A stretch of 33,688 nt of DNA from Lentimicrobium sp. L6 (GTDB lineage Bacteria; Bacteroidota; Bacteroidia; Bacteroidales; UBA12170), in contig NZ_JABKCA010000061.1 of the NCBI RefSeq assembly GCF_013166655.1, positions 1 through 33,688 on the forward strand. Reading direction: 5' to 3'. Position numbers and translations under genes: made by a program. Of the stretch, positions 8,626 through 17,734 are shown piece by piece. Below the pieces are notes generated by a model. It searched no databases, was not told the DNA's origin, and saw nothing but the letters and a program-made list of their open reading frames with translations. Positions within the stretch are counted from its first letter, which is position 1. Each line of letters starts with the position of its first letter.

Positions 8626-10269
8626 TTATTCTGTGATGGAAGAGTAAACCATCTCACCACCAACAACAGTCATTTTAACTTTAATATAAGGGATTTCTGT
8701 GGCAGGAACTTCCAATAGGTCCTCCTTTAGAACAATGAAGTCTGCAAATTTACCGGTTTCTAAACTACCTTTTTTATGCTCGTCAAAACCAGCTTTGGCT
8801 GCCCAAATGGTAATTCCTTTTAGCGCATCTTTCCTACTTAGTGCATTCTCCATTTGAAAACCATCCTCAGGATAGTATTTATTGTCCATTCTCGCCACTG
8901 CAGCATAGAAAGTAAGGAGTGGGTCAATTTTTTCAATAGGAAAATCAGTTCCCAAAGGAATCCAATTGTTTTGTTGACGGAGTTCTTCAAAAGCATAAGC
9001 GCTTTTTATTCTTTCTGGCCCTAATCTTTCGTCGGCCCAATACATATCGCTGGTGGCATGAGTAGGCTGAACGGATGGTATAATGCTTTTATCACCAAAT
9101 CTGTGAAAGTCATCTGGATGAACCACTTGTGCATGCTCAATTCTCCAACGCTTGTCATTACTATCTTCTAAATATTTAGCATAGGTTTTTAAGATGACAC
9201 GGTTGGCTGAATCACCAATAGCATGTGTATTCACTTGGTAATTATATTTGTCAGCCATCATACATAAAGAATCGAAATAGGCTTGTGGGCTTAACATCAT
9301 TCCTTTCCAATGGGCTTTGTCGTGATAATCGTGAAGAAGACAAGCTCCGCGGCTTCCCAAGGCACCATCGGCATATAATTTAACTGATCTTACCGTCAAT
9401 CGATCAGTGATAATTTGTCCCTTGGTCATTATTTCTTCCAAAGTTTCAGTTGTTGGAGTAAGCATGGCATAAACTCTCATTTTCAATTGGCCACTATTGT
9501 GTAATTCTTGAAGCAGATTAATATCGTAATATTCTAAACCTGCATCGCATACAGTGGTTAGTCCAACAGCAAAACATCCTTTTTCAGATTCTTTAATTGC
9601 CCTGATTCTGAGTTCTTTACTGGTGCTTGGCATCACTTCTCTTACCATCTCCATAGCATTATCTATCAATACTCCAGTGAGCTCACCATCCTTTATAATG
9701 AATTCACCACCATGAATTTGAGTTTCATTATTTATGCCCGCTAATTCCAATGCCTTTGAATTGGCAATAGCTGCATGACCATCAATTCGAGTTAAATAAA
9801 CTGCTTTATTGGGCCAGAGCTCGTCCAACTTTTCTTTGCTAGGAAATTCTTGTACTTCCCAATCATTCTGGTCCCAACCTCTGCCGATTAACCATTCAGC
9901 AGGAAATTCTTTCTCAAAAACCTGAAGATTTTCAATAGCCTCCTCAAAACTTTTTGTTCCCACCAAATTAGCTCTTGAAACTAAGCTTTGTCCATAAGAG
10001 ATAAAATGGGAATGTGCATCAATAAATCCAGGGTATACATATTGATTATTGAGGTTTAAAGATTCTTCTGCCCAATAGTGTGATTGTATTTCTTCATTGC
10101 TTCCGATAGCGATGATTTTGCCATCTTTAATAGCCATGGCTTCAGCCATCTCGAAATTTTCGTTTATGGTATAGATTTTAGCATCTTGAACCATCATATC
10201 CACTTCGATAGGGGTTTGACAGGAGCTTAAAAAGAGGATAAAACTGAATAAATAGAGGATGTTTTTCAT
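8626..10269 (-). CDS. YtcJ-like amidohydrolase lipoprotein
   Basis: Metal-dependent hydrolase of the amidohydrolase superfamily, YtcJ/AtzF-like branch (amidohydrolase_3). A signal peptide ends in lipobox LSSC, with Cys17 lipidated, so it is exported. The small beta-sandwich part (about 20-80) precedes the metal-binding HxH (H86, H88 in GFIDAHSHFISYG). Later family landmarks are HAQVVHPDD, VNTHAIGDSANR and the final LGTDFPIEKIDP, whose Asp is the usual proton-shuttle residue. The C terminus returns to the beta-sandwich (GSLETGKFADFIVLKED). Family substrates are varied (amides, formamides) and cannot be predicted. It lies 6 bp after the ABC ATPase gene, implying co-transcription with a nutrient importer. 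Confidence 0.88.
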   Translation of the reverse strand: MKNILYLFSFILFLSSCQTPIEVDMMVQDAKIYTINENFEMAEAMAIKDGKIIAIGSNEEIQSHYWAEESLNLNNQYVYPGFIDAHSHFISYGQSLVSRANLVGTKSFEEAIENLQVFEKEFPAEWLIGRGWDQNDWEVQEFPSKEKLDELWPNKAVYLTRIDGHAAIANSKALELAGINNETQIHGGEFIIKDGELTGVLIDNAMEMVREVMPSTSKELRIRAIKESEKGCFAVGLTTVCDAGLEYYDINLLQELHNSGQLKMRVYAMLTPTTETLEEIMTKGQIITDRLTVRSVKLYADGALGSRGACLLHDYHDKAHWKGMMLSPQAYFDSLCMMADKYNYQVNTHAIGDSANRVILKTYAKYLEDSNDKRWRIEHAQVVHPDDFHRFGDKSIIPSVQPTHATSDMYWADERLGPERIKSAYAFEELRQQNNWIPLGTDFPIEKIDPLLTFYAAVARMDNKYYPEDGFQMENALSRKDALKGITIWAAKAGFDEHKKGSLETGKFADFIVLKEDLLEVPATEIPYIKVKMTVVGGEMVYSSITE

Positions 10270-10275
10270 GCGATC

Positions 10276-11265
10276 TTATTGTATTTTTAAAAAATGGAGT
10301 AATTCTTGAATATTCTGAGTAGAATGGGTTTTTTGCTTTCCTTCAAAGATATGATATCCATCATCACAAACAATATGTTTATCGGATGGTCCAGTTGGGG
10401 ATACTTCATTTCTAATCAGGGCTTTTCTAAGCCAAGTGGCTTTCGTGCTTTTTCCTATTACTTCAATACTGAATTTAGGTTTAAATTGCTTTTCAAAATG
10501 ACCAGATTCAATATTAAAAGCCATCTCATTGTTTTTGAACACATTGAGGATTTGTCCTTCAATCACTAAGTCTTCTGGTATTCCGCTAATCATTTTCTGG
10601 TGTTCCGGAAATAACCATATTTGATCCGCAGTTTTTAAAGCCAGTTCAATATCATGAGTGGAAAGGATGATGCCCATTTGTTTCTGACGGGCTAGTTTCC
10701 TAAGCATGATTAAAAGACTCGACTTGGTAGGGAAATCAAGAAAAGCGGTAGGCTCATCTAGAAGCATCAATGGAGTTTGTTGAGCAAGAGCTTTGGCTAT
10801 CATTACTTTTTGCTTCTCACCATCACTCAATTCTACATAGCTACGATTTAAAAGATGTGCTATTCCAACATTTTGAGCTGTTTCAATAACGATATTCAAA
10901 TCTTTTTTCTGTAGATTCCCCCAAAAGCCAGTATATGGATATCTTCCCAAGGAAATCACATCCTGGGCACTCATTTGTGGAATGTCTAATTGCTCTGTAA
11001 GTACCAGAGCTAATTTCCTTGAAAATTCTTGCTGATTGAATTTAGAGATTGGAGTGTCGCCAATGATCATTTCGCCAGAAAGCTCAGCTTGGATTCTACC
11101 CAATGTTTTTAAAAAAGTTGATTTTCCGACTCCATTAGGACCAATTAAGCAAATTAATTCTCCAGCATATAGGCTTAGATTCAGATGGCTTTGTATGACT
11201 TTCTTTTGGTCCTTTATTTGATAGCCGATCTCCAGATCTTTTATTTCCAAGAGTTTCTTTTTCAT
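10276..11265 (-). CDS. FecE/BtuD-type ABC transporter ATP-binding protein with C-terminal extension
   Basis: ATPase subunit of a type II importer for siderophore-iron, haem or vitamin B12. Walker A GPNGVGKS is at 42-49, the signature LSDGE at 146-150, Walker B LMLLDE at 166-171, the D-loop follows, and the switch histidine is H204 in STHD. All motifs are intact. The protein is 329 aa, about 65-75 residues longer than the usual 255-265. The extra C-terminal part (about 255-329) includes FSIEVIGKSTKATWLRKALIRN and CDDGYHIFEGKQ, and looks like a small folded domain. Its start overlaps the permease stop by 4 bp (ATGA), showing translational coupling. No periplasmic binding protein or TonB receptor lies nearby. 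Confidence 0.9.
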   Translation of the reverse strand: MKKKLLEIKDLEIGYQIKDQKKVIQSHLNLSLYAGELICLIGPNGVGKSTFLKTLGRIQAELSGEMIIGDTPISKFNQQEFSRKLALVLTEQLDIPQMSAQDVISLGRYPYTGFWGNLQKKDLNIVIETAQNVGIAHLLNRSYVELSDGEKQKVMIAKALAQQTPLMLLDEPTAFLDFPTKSSLLIMLRKLARQKQMGIILSTHDIELALKTADQIWLFPEHQKMISGIPEDLVIEGQILNVFKNNEMAFNIESGHFEKQFKPKFSIEVIGKSTKATWLRKALIRNEVSPTGPSDKHIVCDDGYHIFEGKQKTHSTQNIQELLHFLKIQ

Positions 11266-12341
11266 GAAGTCGACATGTTAATTCTGTTATTTTTTATCAA
11301 AAACCATATTACCAATGGCGCTCCAAATAAGGAGGTTACCGTGTTTATCGGAATGGCTTGTTCAAGCGATGGTAGTCGAGCAATTAGGTTGCAAGATAGG
11401 GCTATGGCCATTCCTGTGAGGATAATTCCAGGTAATAATATTTTATGTTCTGAAGTTTTAAAAAGCATTCTACTCAAATGTGGAACTGCCAGCCCAATAA
11501 AAGCAATGGGTCCGGTATAAGCGGTAGCTACCGCCGTTAACAATCCTGCAATTACGATCAGGCTGACTCTTAGTTTTTTTACATTTACGCCTAGATTTGT
11601 GGCGTAATGTTCCCCTAGTAGCATGAGGTTTAATGGCTTAACAAAGAAGAAGCTTGCCACAATTCCCGACAATATCAAACTAGCAAATAATGTCATTTGA
11701 TGCATGCTCACTTGACTAAAACTTCCCAATCCCCAAATCACAAAAGAGTGAACTTCTTGTTCATGGCTAATGAATTGAAGGAACCCAATGAATGAAGATG
11801 CCGCATAACCTATCATGAGTCCTATTATAAGTAGTGAGACGTTGCTTTTAACAAATCGTGCAAAGAGAAGCACGAGCCCGAGAGTTAAAAAAGCACCCAC
11901 AAAGGCTGCAATCACTATGCTGAATTGTTGCAAATAACTAGAAATAAGAACTAAACTACCAGCTCCACCCAATAATGTTAAAATAGCAACACCCATACTG
12001 GCTCCTGCACTAATTCCTAATATGCCTGGCCCTGCCAAAGGGTTTCTAAATAATGTTTGCATTAAAAGCCCAGCCACCGATAAAGCTGCTCCTGTTAGAA
12101 GTGCTGTAATAGCCTGTGGTAATCGAGAAGTTAATATAATTAATTGGGAAATTCTCTCGGTTTCTGCTGATGGGAAGAGTAGTGTTTCTAAAATCTCAGA
12201 AAAAGGAATATGAATAGATCCAAATACCAGATTAGCAAAGAAGAGTATCAGGTTTAGTACAATTAGGGCAATGATAAGCCGAATTGATTTGCCTTTAAAA
12301 GTTTTTACACTTTGATTATTAGGATTATCCCGTAATGTCAT
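11262..12341 (-). CDS. FecCD family ABC transporter permease
   Basis: Integral membrane permease (359 aa, about 9-10 hydrophobic segments) of the BtuC/FhuB/FecCD family. Diagnostic stretches are GAALSVAGLLMQTLFRNPLA (about 80-100), GPGILGISAGASMGVA, and YTGPIAFIGLAVPHLSRMLF near residues 275-295, the loop that contacts the ATPase. A short hydrophilic N terminus (residues 1-20) precedes the first helix. It is the first gene of the minus-strand string and is divergent from the kinase gene across 67 bp. The substrate (iron-siderophore, haem or cobalamin) cannot be distinguished from the permease alone. Confidence 0.92.
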   Translation of the reverse strand: MTLRDNPNNQSVKTFKGKSIRLIIALIVLNLILFFANLVFGSIHIPFSEILETLLFPSAETERISQLIILTSRLPQAITALLTGAALSVAGLLMQTLFRNPLAGPGILGISAGASMGVAILTLLGGAGSLVLISSYLQQFSIVIAAFVGAFLTLGLVLLFARFVKSNVSLLIIGLMIGYAASSFIGFLQFISHEQEVHSFVIWGLGSFSQVSMHQMTLFASLILSGIVASFFFVKPLNLMLLGEHYATNLGVNVKKLRVSLIVIAGLLTAVATAYTGPIAFIGLAVPHLSRMLFKTSEHKILLPGIILTGMAIALSCNLIARLPSLEQAIPINTVTSLFGAPLVIWFLIKNNRINMSTS

Positions 12342-12408
12342 TGTCTTTTTGATACCTTTAAATTGTTTTCGTTCAAATTTTGTGCTAAATTAGCTTAAAA
12401 TATTTAAT

Positions 12409-13260
12409 ATGATACTCATTGCAGATAGCGGATCAACAAAAACTGATTGGGTACTTTGGATACCAAAGACTAATGAAGTTTTCAAATATAAAACCAAAGG
12501 GCTCAATCCATACTTTACCAAATCATCAGAAATTACAGAGGAGATGCGAGAACATTTTGCCTCTGATGATTTAATTCAGCTTAAAGAAATTTTCTTCTAT
12601 GGTTCTGGTTGTGGAAGCATAGATTCAAAATCAATTGTTTTTGAGGGTCTTACTAATGCTTGTAAGAATGCGAAAATTCATATTGAGCATGATTTAATGG
12701 CGTCGGCGCGCTCTTTACTCGGAAACGAAAAAGGCATAGCTTGTATTCTTGGAACGGGCTCTAATGCTTGTTTGTATGATGGTAAGGTAATTATAGGTGA
12801 AGCGGTTTCGTTTGGTTACATCATGGGTGATGAAGGCTCTGGTAATCATATAGGTAGAATGCTGTTGAAAGCCATTTTCAATGGTAAAGCTCCAAAAGAA
12901 TTGGTAATGGACTTTAATGATAAATATCCTCATCTTGATCTATCTCGTTTACTGGACCAACTTTATAACCTTCCAAATCCAAATCGTTTTTTAGCAAGCT
13001 TTAGCCCTTTTGTTCTTTCAAATCAGGACAAGAAATTTGTCAGGGCTCTGATAGAATCCTCCTTTAATCAGTTTCTTGATGAATTTGTTGTTGATTTAAG
13101 TATGGATAAATCTTTACCTGTTAGTTTTCAGGGTTCTATAGCATGGTCTTATAAAGCTATTTTGAAAAAGGTTTTGGGGGATAGAGGATTTAAAATGGGT
13201 AATATTATAAAGCAACCAATAGATACTCTTTTAGAATTTCATAAGAACAATAAAATTTAA
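12409..13260 (+). CDS. N-acetylglucosamine kinase-like (BadF/BcrA ATPase family) protein
   Basis: Cytoplasmic sugar kinase of the ASKHA fold, BadF/BadG/BcrA/BcrD family, which includes N-acetylglucosamine kinases. The phosphate-1 loop DSGSTKTDW is at residues 6-14. Phosphate-2 appears as ILGTGSNACLYDG (about 118-130), and MGDEGSGNHIGR (about 143-154) follows, as in GlcNAc kinases. Length 283 aa matches bacterial members. A role in amino-sugar or peptidoglycan recycling is plausible and would complement the GH20 enzyme at 4715, but the genes are not linked in an operon. The stop is only 6 bp from the stop of the convergent histidine kinase gene. Confidence 0.82.
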   Translation: MILIADSGSTKTDWVLWIPKTNEVFKYKTKGLNPYFTKSSEITEEMREHFASDDLIQLKEIFFYGSGCGSIDSKSIVFEGLTNACKNAKIHIEHDLMASARSLLGNEKGIACILGTGSNACLYDGKVIIGEAVSFGYIMGDEGSGNHIGRMLLKAIFNGKAPKELVMDFNDKYPHLDLSRLLDQLYNLPNPNRFLASFSPFVLSNQDKKFVRALIESSFNQFLDEFVVDLSMDKSLPVSFQGSIAWSYKAILKKVLGDRGFKMGNIIKQPIDTLLEFHKNNKI

Positions 13261-13266
13261 GATGAT

Positions 13267-16200
13267 TTAATAGGGGAGGCTAAAATAGAATTCAGATCCT
13301 TTTCCTTCTTCTGACTTCATCCAAATATCGCCTTTTAGATGTTCTATTAAACCTTTGGAAATACTCAAACCTAATCCAGTCCCACCATAATCGGTATGTG
13401 TCATGGTATGTGCTTGACGGAACCTGTCGAATACAAATTCTTGTTCTGCTTTGGGAATACCTATTCCTGAGTCTTTAACATAAAACATAACATGTTTCTT
13501 TTGAGGAACATGTTTACAGCCGAACTCAATTACGCCATTTTTAGGAGTGAATTTTAAAGCATTGCTTAAAAAATTAACCATCACTTGATTCAAGCGATAA
13601 GTGTCTGATTTAAGCGAGTTCATTTCTTTATCTTCACTATAATTGAATATTAAGTGAATACTTTTCTTTTTAGCTTCTATTTCGAAAGAATCATAAAGGT
13701 TTGATAGGAATTTCTTTATGTTTATGGTCTCCGAAATAAACCGTATTTGGTTGGCTTCTATTTTAGAAATATCTATAATATCATTAATCAGGTTTAATAA
13801 GTTTTGTCCATTATTTTTAATTCTACTGATAAATCCTGATTTTTCATTCTGATCAATATCGTCTTCTTCCAATAGGCTAGAAAAACCAATAATAGCATTC
13901 ATGGGTGTTCTTATTTCATGAGACATATTGGCTAAGAATGATGATTTTAGTTGGTCACTTTCTTCAGCTTTTTGTTTTGCATCTATCAGTTGTTTTTCAG
14001 CTCTTTTTATGTCAGTGATATCTCTTATGATGACTAAAATATGCTTTTCATGATTATAAGTAATGTATCGCAGTTTGGCGTTAATATTAAAAGGTGAACC
14101 ATCTTTTCTAATATCCTCAGATTCCGCAATTAGGATTTTGTTAGTTTCTAAGAAATCTTTAACAAAATAGATGTTAATATCACTAGCGATTTTTATTTTA
14201 TTAGAGTCCCTATGCATCAATTCCTGATAGGTGTATCCATACATATTACAGGTGACTTCATTGACTTCGACAATATCCCCTTGTTCATTTAATATGATCA
14301 GGCCATCCAAATTAGAATTGAAAATAGTTCTATATCTTTCTTCGCTTTCTTTGATGAGTTCAATAGATTTCTTTTTTTCTGAAACATCTATCAATAAACC
14401 ATTTAGATGCGTTATTTCACCTTGGATATTTCGAATGATTTCAGTTTGATCTTCCACCCAAGCATAATCTCCATTTTTGCTTTTCAACCTATAGTATTCA
14501 TGACTATAGTTTTTAAAAGCAGAATTATTGACATAATAATTTACTTCATTGAGTACTCGGGGTAAATCGTCTGGGTGAATCAAATCCGGATATTCAACTT
14601 GATTCTCAATAAGTTCTTCTGGTGTATAGCCAATTAATTTACTAATGTTAGGGGATACATATTCAATGGGATGTACGTGTTTGTCTTTTTGATACTTCCA
14701 TAGTATGGCGACCACTTTTGTTTGATTTAAGATTTTTAGGGTATTCATCCTATCGGTGATGTCTTCTCCTGAGCTCAATAAACCTTTTATGACTCCCAAT
14801 TGATCAATAATTGGAGAGCTTTGCCAATGAACTCGTCTTATTTTCTTGTCATTAGTGATGATATCATTTTCTGAAGATGAAATTAATTGAGCACCATTTA
14901 ATATTTGTTTAAACTCTTGTTTGGTTTTAATAATGATTTCTGTGGGTAAGAAATTCTCAAACCAATTTTTTCCAATAATTTCTTTTTCTTTATAACCAAG
15001 TATTTCGCAAGCCCTTTCATTAACCATTTCCACATTCCCATTTATATCTAAAGCAATGAGAATATGAGGAGCTATGTTTAAATACTGCTGTAGTTTTTGT
15101 TGCTCATTAAATGCTTTATCTATAGCCTCTTTTCTCTTGGTAATATCCAAAAGTTGTGCAATAGTAAAAATACGACCTGCTTTGTCTTTATGGATGGATG
15201 AGCTGATTTCTATATCTTTGATGGTTCCATTGCTTTGAAGAAGCTTAAATTCATAATTATATGGAACTTTAATTCCCTTTTGTCTTTTTGAATAACGTTC
15301 TTTAACTAAATTGATACTTGATGGGTGTATCCATTTCTCGAACTTTTGGCCTATTAATTCTTCAGCTGTATCACCAAAAATTTCTTCAGATTTTGGATTT
15401 GCATAATTGAAAACTTCATTATTATCTATGATAACTATAGCAGCATGAGAGTTTTCTACTATACTTCTAAACTTATTTTCGCTCTCAATGATGTCACGTT
15501 TCATATTTGCTATATCTTCAATATTTTTGCTAATATTGATAATATGTGGTACCTCATTGAACTCTATAATTGCGGCTGATAATAAAGTTTGAATAAGCTG
15601 TCCATCTTTAACTTGAATGGTAGTTTCTAAATTGAAGATTTCTCCTTTTTGTTTTAATTGTTGGATATAAAATTCGGCATCTTTATCATTAGTCCAAAAA
15701 TTAAAATCAAGTAAAGATTTTCCAATGAGTTCTTCTTTTTTATATTGTGTGATAGTTTGAAAAGATTGATTTACATCTACAAAATTATAATTATCAGCTT
15801 TGATAATATTTATAGCATCGGGGCTGGCGTTAAAAATCATTCTAAATTTCTCTTCACTGATCTTGATTGATTTTTTAAGCTTTATAAAATGGTCAAGGTT
15901 TTTTTGTAAAACCAATAAATGAGGAACATTATCTACTTCTATGGTCTTAGCAGAAACTAAACCTTCGATAATATTGCCATTGGGATGGCGATATTTGGCT
16001 TGATAATTTTCTATATATCCTTGCTTTTTTATGGTTTCAATATAGGTTTGCCTTTGGTCTTTATCGGCCCATAAATTCAATTCAAAACCACTTTTGCCAA
16101 TGTAGTCAGAATAGGATGCACCGAGGTTTTTTATAAAAGCATCATTGATATCGGTAAACGCATATGTTTCATCAAGTTTATTAATACTTGTGGGATCTGG

Positions 16201-17061
16201 TAAGGCATTAAAAATAGTTCGGAATTTTTTCTCACTTGATTGCAATGCTCTTTGAGTTTGTGTTAATGAACTGGTATCACCAATAATGACCAAAATATAA
16301 TCTGTGTCGTTATAATTAAATACCTTAGCAGAAATAATTGCTGTATAAACTTTCCCTTTACTGTTTGTGAAATGTGCAGAAAATTCATTTACATAACCTT
16401 GGCTCTGCAGTAGTTTGGTATATTCTGAATGTTCCTCTTTATGATACCAAAAACCGAGATCTTCTACGGTCTTGTTGATGATCTCACTTTCTTGCAAGCC
16501 GGCGTATTTCTCGAATTTATTATTGACAGCAATAAACCTTTCGGTGTTTAGATCATGTATGCTAATGGCTTCAGAAACAGATTGAAATATTAATTCAAAA
16601 AGCGGATGATGTGATCTTCTTTTCGACAAATGTGAAATAGATTCTTGTTGTTGCAATAGAAGTGTAAAGTTTTCTATGCTCAGACTTAAGATGATTTTTT
16701 GTGTAGCGTCTAAAATCATGGTGTCTACACTAAACAAGCCAAAAAAAATGGGATCAGTTGTATTTGGAATTCGTTGTATATATGAAGAATAAAGAGGGTG
16801 GGTGGGTATGATGCTATATTTATCTAAATCAGAAAACAGTTGAGAGTCTTTGTCCTCTTCTATCATTCTTTGCATAAGTTCAAACATCAAATTATCAAAG
16901 TGATGATTCGTATCGTGCTGAAAATGTGATTTTAAGATTGTTGGCTTGTCTTGTAGAAAGCTAACGATATATACTGAATGTCCATGTAATTGTTCAGATA
17001 TTACTCTTAATCCTTCTTGAAGATGTTGGTTAATCTTTGCTTGGTTAGTTATCGGTTTCAT
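13267..17061 (-). CDS. soluble multi-PAS sensor histidine kinase
   Basis: 1264-aa predicted cytoplasmic sensor kinase without membrane segments. Residues 1-140 form a non-PAS, possibly GAF-like sensor part. Seven PAS domains follow at about 152-264, 279-390, 405-515, 530-642, 657-770, 780-893 and 908-1016. The first three share a distinctive pattern (SP/LPDxxxI, a FW/LW segment, then KQGxIxN-like) and look like recent tandem duplicates. A short coiled linker leads to the HisKA domain with the phospho-acceptor H1048 in NMSHEIRTPMNAIIGF. The HATPase_c domain has the N box around N1163-N1167, DSGIGIP from D1197 and GGTGLGLS near 1226. There is no receiver domain, and no response regulator lies next to it, so its partner is unknown. 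Confidence 0.92.
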   Translation of the reverse strand: MKPITNQAKINQHLQEGLRVISEQLHGHSVYIVSFLQDKPTILKSHFQHDTNHHFDNLMFELMQRMIEEDKDSQLFSDLDKYSIIPTHPLYSSYIQRIPNTTDPIFFGLFSVDTMILDATQKIILSLSIENFTLLLQQQESISHLSKRRSHHPLFELIFQSVSEAISIHDLNTERFIAVNNKFEKYAGLQESEIINKTVEDLGFWYHKEEHSEYTKLLQSQGYVNEFSAHFTNSKGKVYTAIISAKVFNYNDTDYILVIIGDTSSLTQTQRALQSSEKKFRTIFNALPDPTSINKLDETYAFTDINDAFIKNLGASYSDYIGKSGFELNLWADKDQRQTYIETIKKQGYIENYQAKYRHPNGNIIEGLVSAKTIEVDNVPHLLVLQKNLDHFIKLKKSIKISEEKFRMIFNASPDAINIIKADNYNFVDVNQSFQTITQYKKEELIGKSLLDFNFWTNDKDAEFYIQQLKQKGEIFNLETTIQVKDGQLIQTLLSAAIIEFNEVPHIINISKNIEDIANMKRDIIESENKFRSIVENSHAAIVIIDNNEVFNYANPKSEEIFGDTAEELIGQKFEKWIHPSSINLVKERYSKRQKGIKVPYNYEFKLLQSNGTIKDIEISSSIHKDKAGRIFTIAQLLDITKRKEAIDKAFNEQQKLQQYLNIAPHILIALDINGNVEMVNERACEILGYKEKEIIGKNWFENFLPTEIIIKTKQEFKQILNGAQLISSSENDIITNDKKIRRVHWQSSPIIDQLGVIKGLLSSGEDITDRMNTLKILNQTKVVAILWKYQKDKHVHPIEYVSPNISKLIGYTPEELIENQVEYPDLIHPDDLPRVLNEVNYYVNNSAFKNYSHEYYRLKSKNGDYAWVEDQTEIIRNIQGEITHLNGLLIDVSEKKKSIELIKESEERYRTIFNSNLDGLIILNEQGDIVEVNEVTCNMYGYTYQELMHRDSNKIKIASDINIYFVKDFLETNKILIAESEDIRKDGSPFNINAKLRYITYNHEKHILVIIRDITDIKRAEKQLIDAKQKAEESDQLKSSFLANMSHEIRTPMNAIIGFSSLLEEDDIDQNEKSGFISRIKNNGQNLLNLINDIIDISKIEANQIRFISETINIKKFLSNLYDSFEIEAKKKSIHLIFNYSEDKEMNSLKSDTYRLNQVMVNFLSNALKFTPKNGVIEFGCKHVPQKKHVMFYVKDSGIGIPKAEQEFVFDRFRQAHTMTHTDYGGTGLGLSISKGLIEHLKGDIWMKSEEGKGSEFYFSLPY

Positions 17062-17235
17062 AAAATATTAATATTCATTTTGGCTGTCCACCAAAATCCC
17101 CCTAGAAATAAAATATACTAAAACAGGATAAAATCCCTTAATACTGCAATTTACACATTTTTTAGGTTCTACAATCAAATAATTTTCATATTTATGATCA
17201 CTAATATTTAATAAGATAAGCTGGTATATTTTTCA

Positions 17236-17243
17236 TAAATTTG
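17236..17243 (+). promoter_or_regulatory. candidate -7 box for smpB
   Basis: TAAATTTG matches TAnnTTTG and lies 19 bp upstream of the smpB ATG, implying a leader of roughly a dozen bases. No TTG occurs at the ideal -33 spacing. Confidence 0.4.
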
Positions 17244-17262
17244 CCATCAATTTTTCAATGAA

Positions 17263-17712
17263 ATGGCACTACCTTCAGTATATATTAAGAATAAAAGAGC
17301 ATCTTACGAATACTTTTTAGAAGAGAAATTTGTTGCTGGAATTCAATTAACAGGAACAGAAATTAAATCGATAAGATATGGGAAAGCAACGCTAACAGAT
17401 GCATATTGTAGCTTTTTTGGTTTGGAACTTTTTGTAAGAGCCATGCACATTAGTGAGTATAAATTAGGCACGCATTATAATCACGAACCTAAGCGTGACC
17501 GTAAACTTTTGTTAACAAAGCGTGAATTAAAGAAGCTAAAGGTGAAAATTAATGAAAAAGGATATACTTTAGTGCCTGTATCTCTTTTTATAAATGATAA
17601 AGGCTTAGCCAAACTCCAATTTGCCTTGGCAAAAGGAAAACATACCTACGATAAAAGAGCTAGTCTAAAAGAAAAGGATATTAAAAGAGATATTGAAAGA
17701 GAAAAGTATTAG
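17263..17712 (+). CDS. smpB: SsrA-binding protein SmpB
   Basis: Binds tmRNA and brings it to stalled ribosomes in trans-translation. The 149-aa sequence is typical. After a short N terminus it reads NKRASYEYFLEEKFVAGIQLTGTEIKSIRYGKATLTDAYC, the SmpB OB-fold signature, then the RDRKLLLTKRELKKL stretch and KGYTLVPVSLFINDKGLAKLQFALAKGKHTYDKR. The basic tail KRDIEREK is the part that folds in the ribosomal decoding centre and mRNA channel. The tmRNA gene (ssrA) is not in this window. An out-of-frame ATG 5 bp upstream is ignored. A thioredoxin-fold gene starts 22 bp downstream on the same strand. Confidence 0.97.
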   Translation: MALPSVYIKNKRASYEYFLEEKFVAGIQLTGTEIKSIRYGKATLTDAYCSFFGLELFVRAMHISEYKLGTHYNHEPKRDRKLLLTKRELKKLKVKINEKGYTLVPVSLFINDKGLAKLQFALAKGKHTYDKRASLKEKDIKRDIEREKY

Positions 17713-17734
17713 CCTAAATAAAAAAAACAAAAGA

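Noticed and set aside
10306-11520. Plus-strand open frames antisense to the ABC transporter genes
   Set aside because: They mirror strongly supported minus-strand coding sequence and show hydrophobic composition expected from antisense of permease codons.
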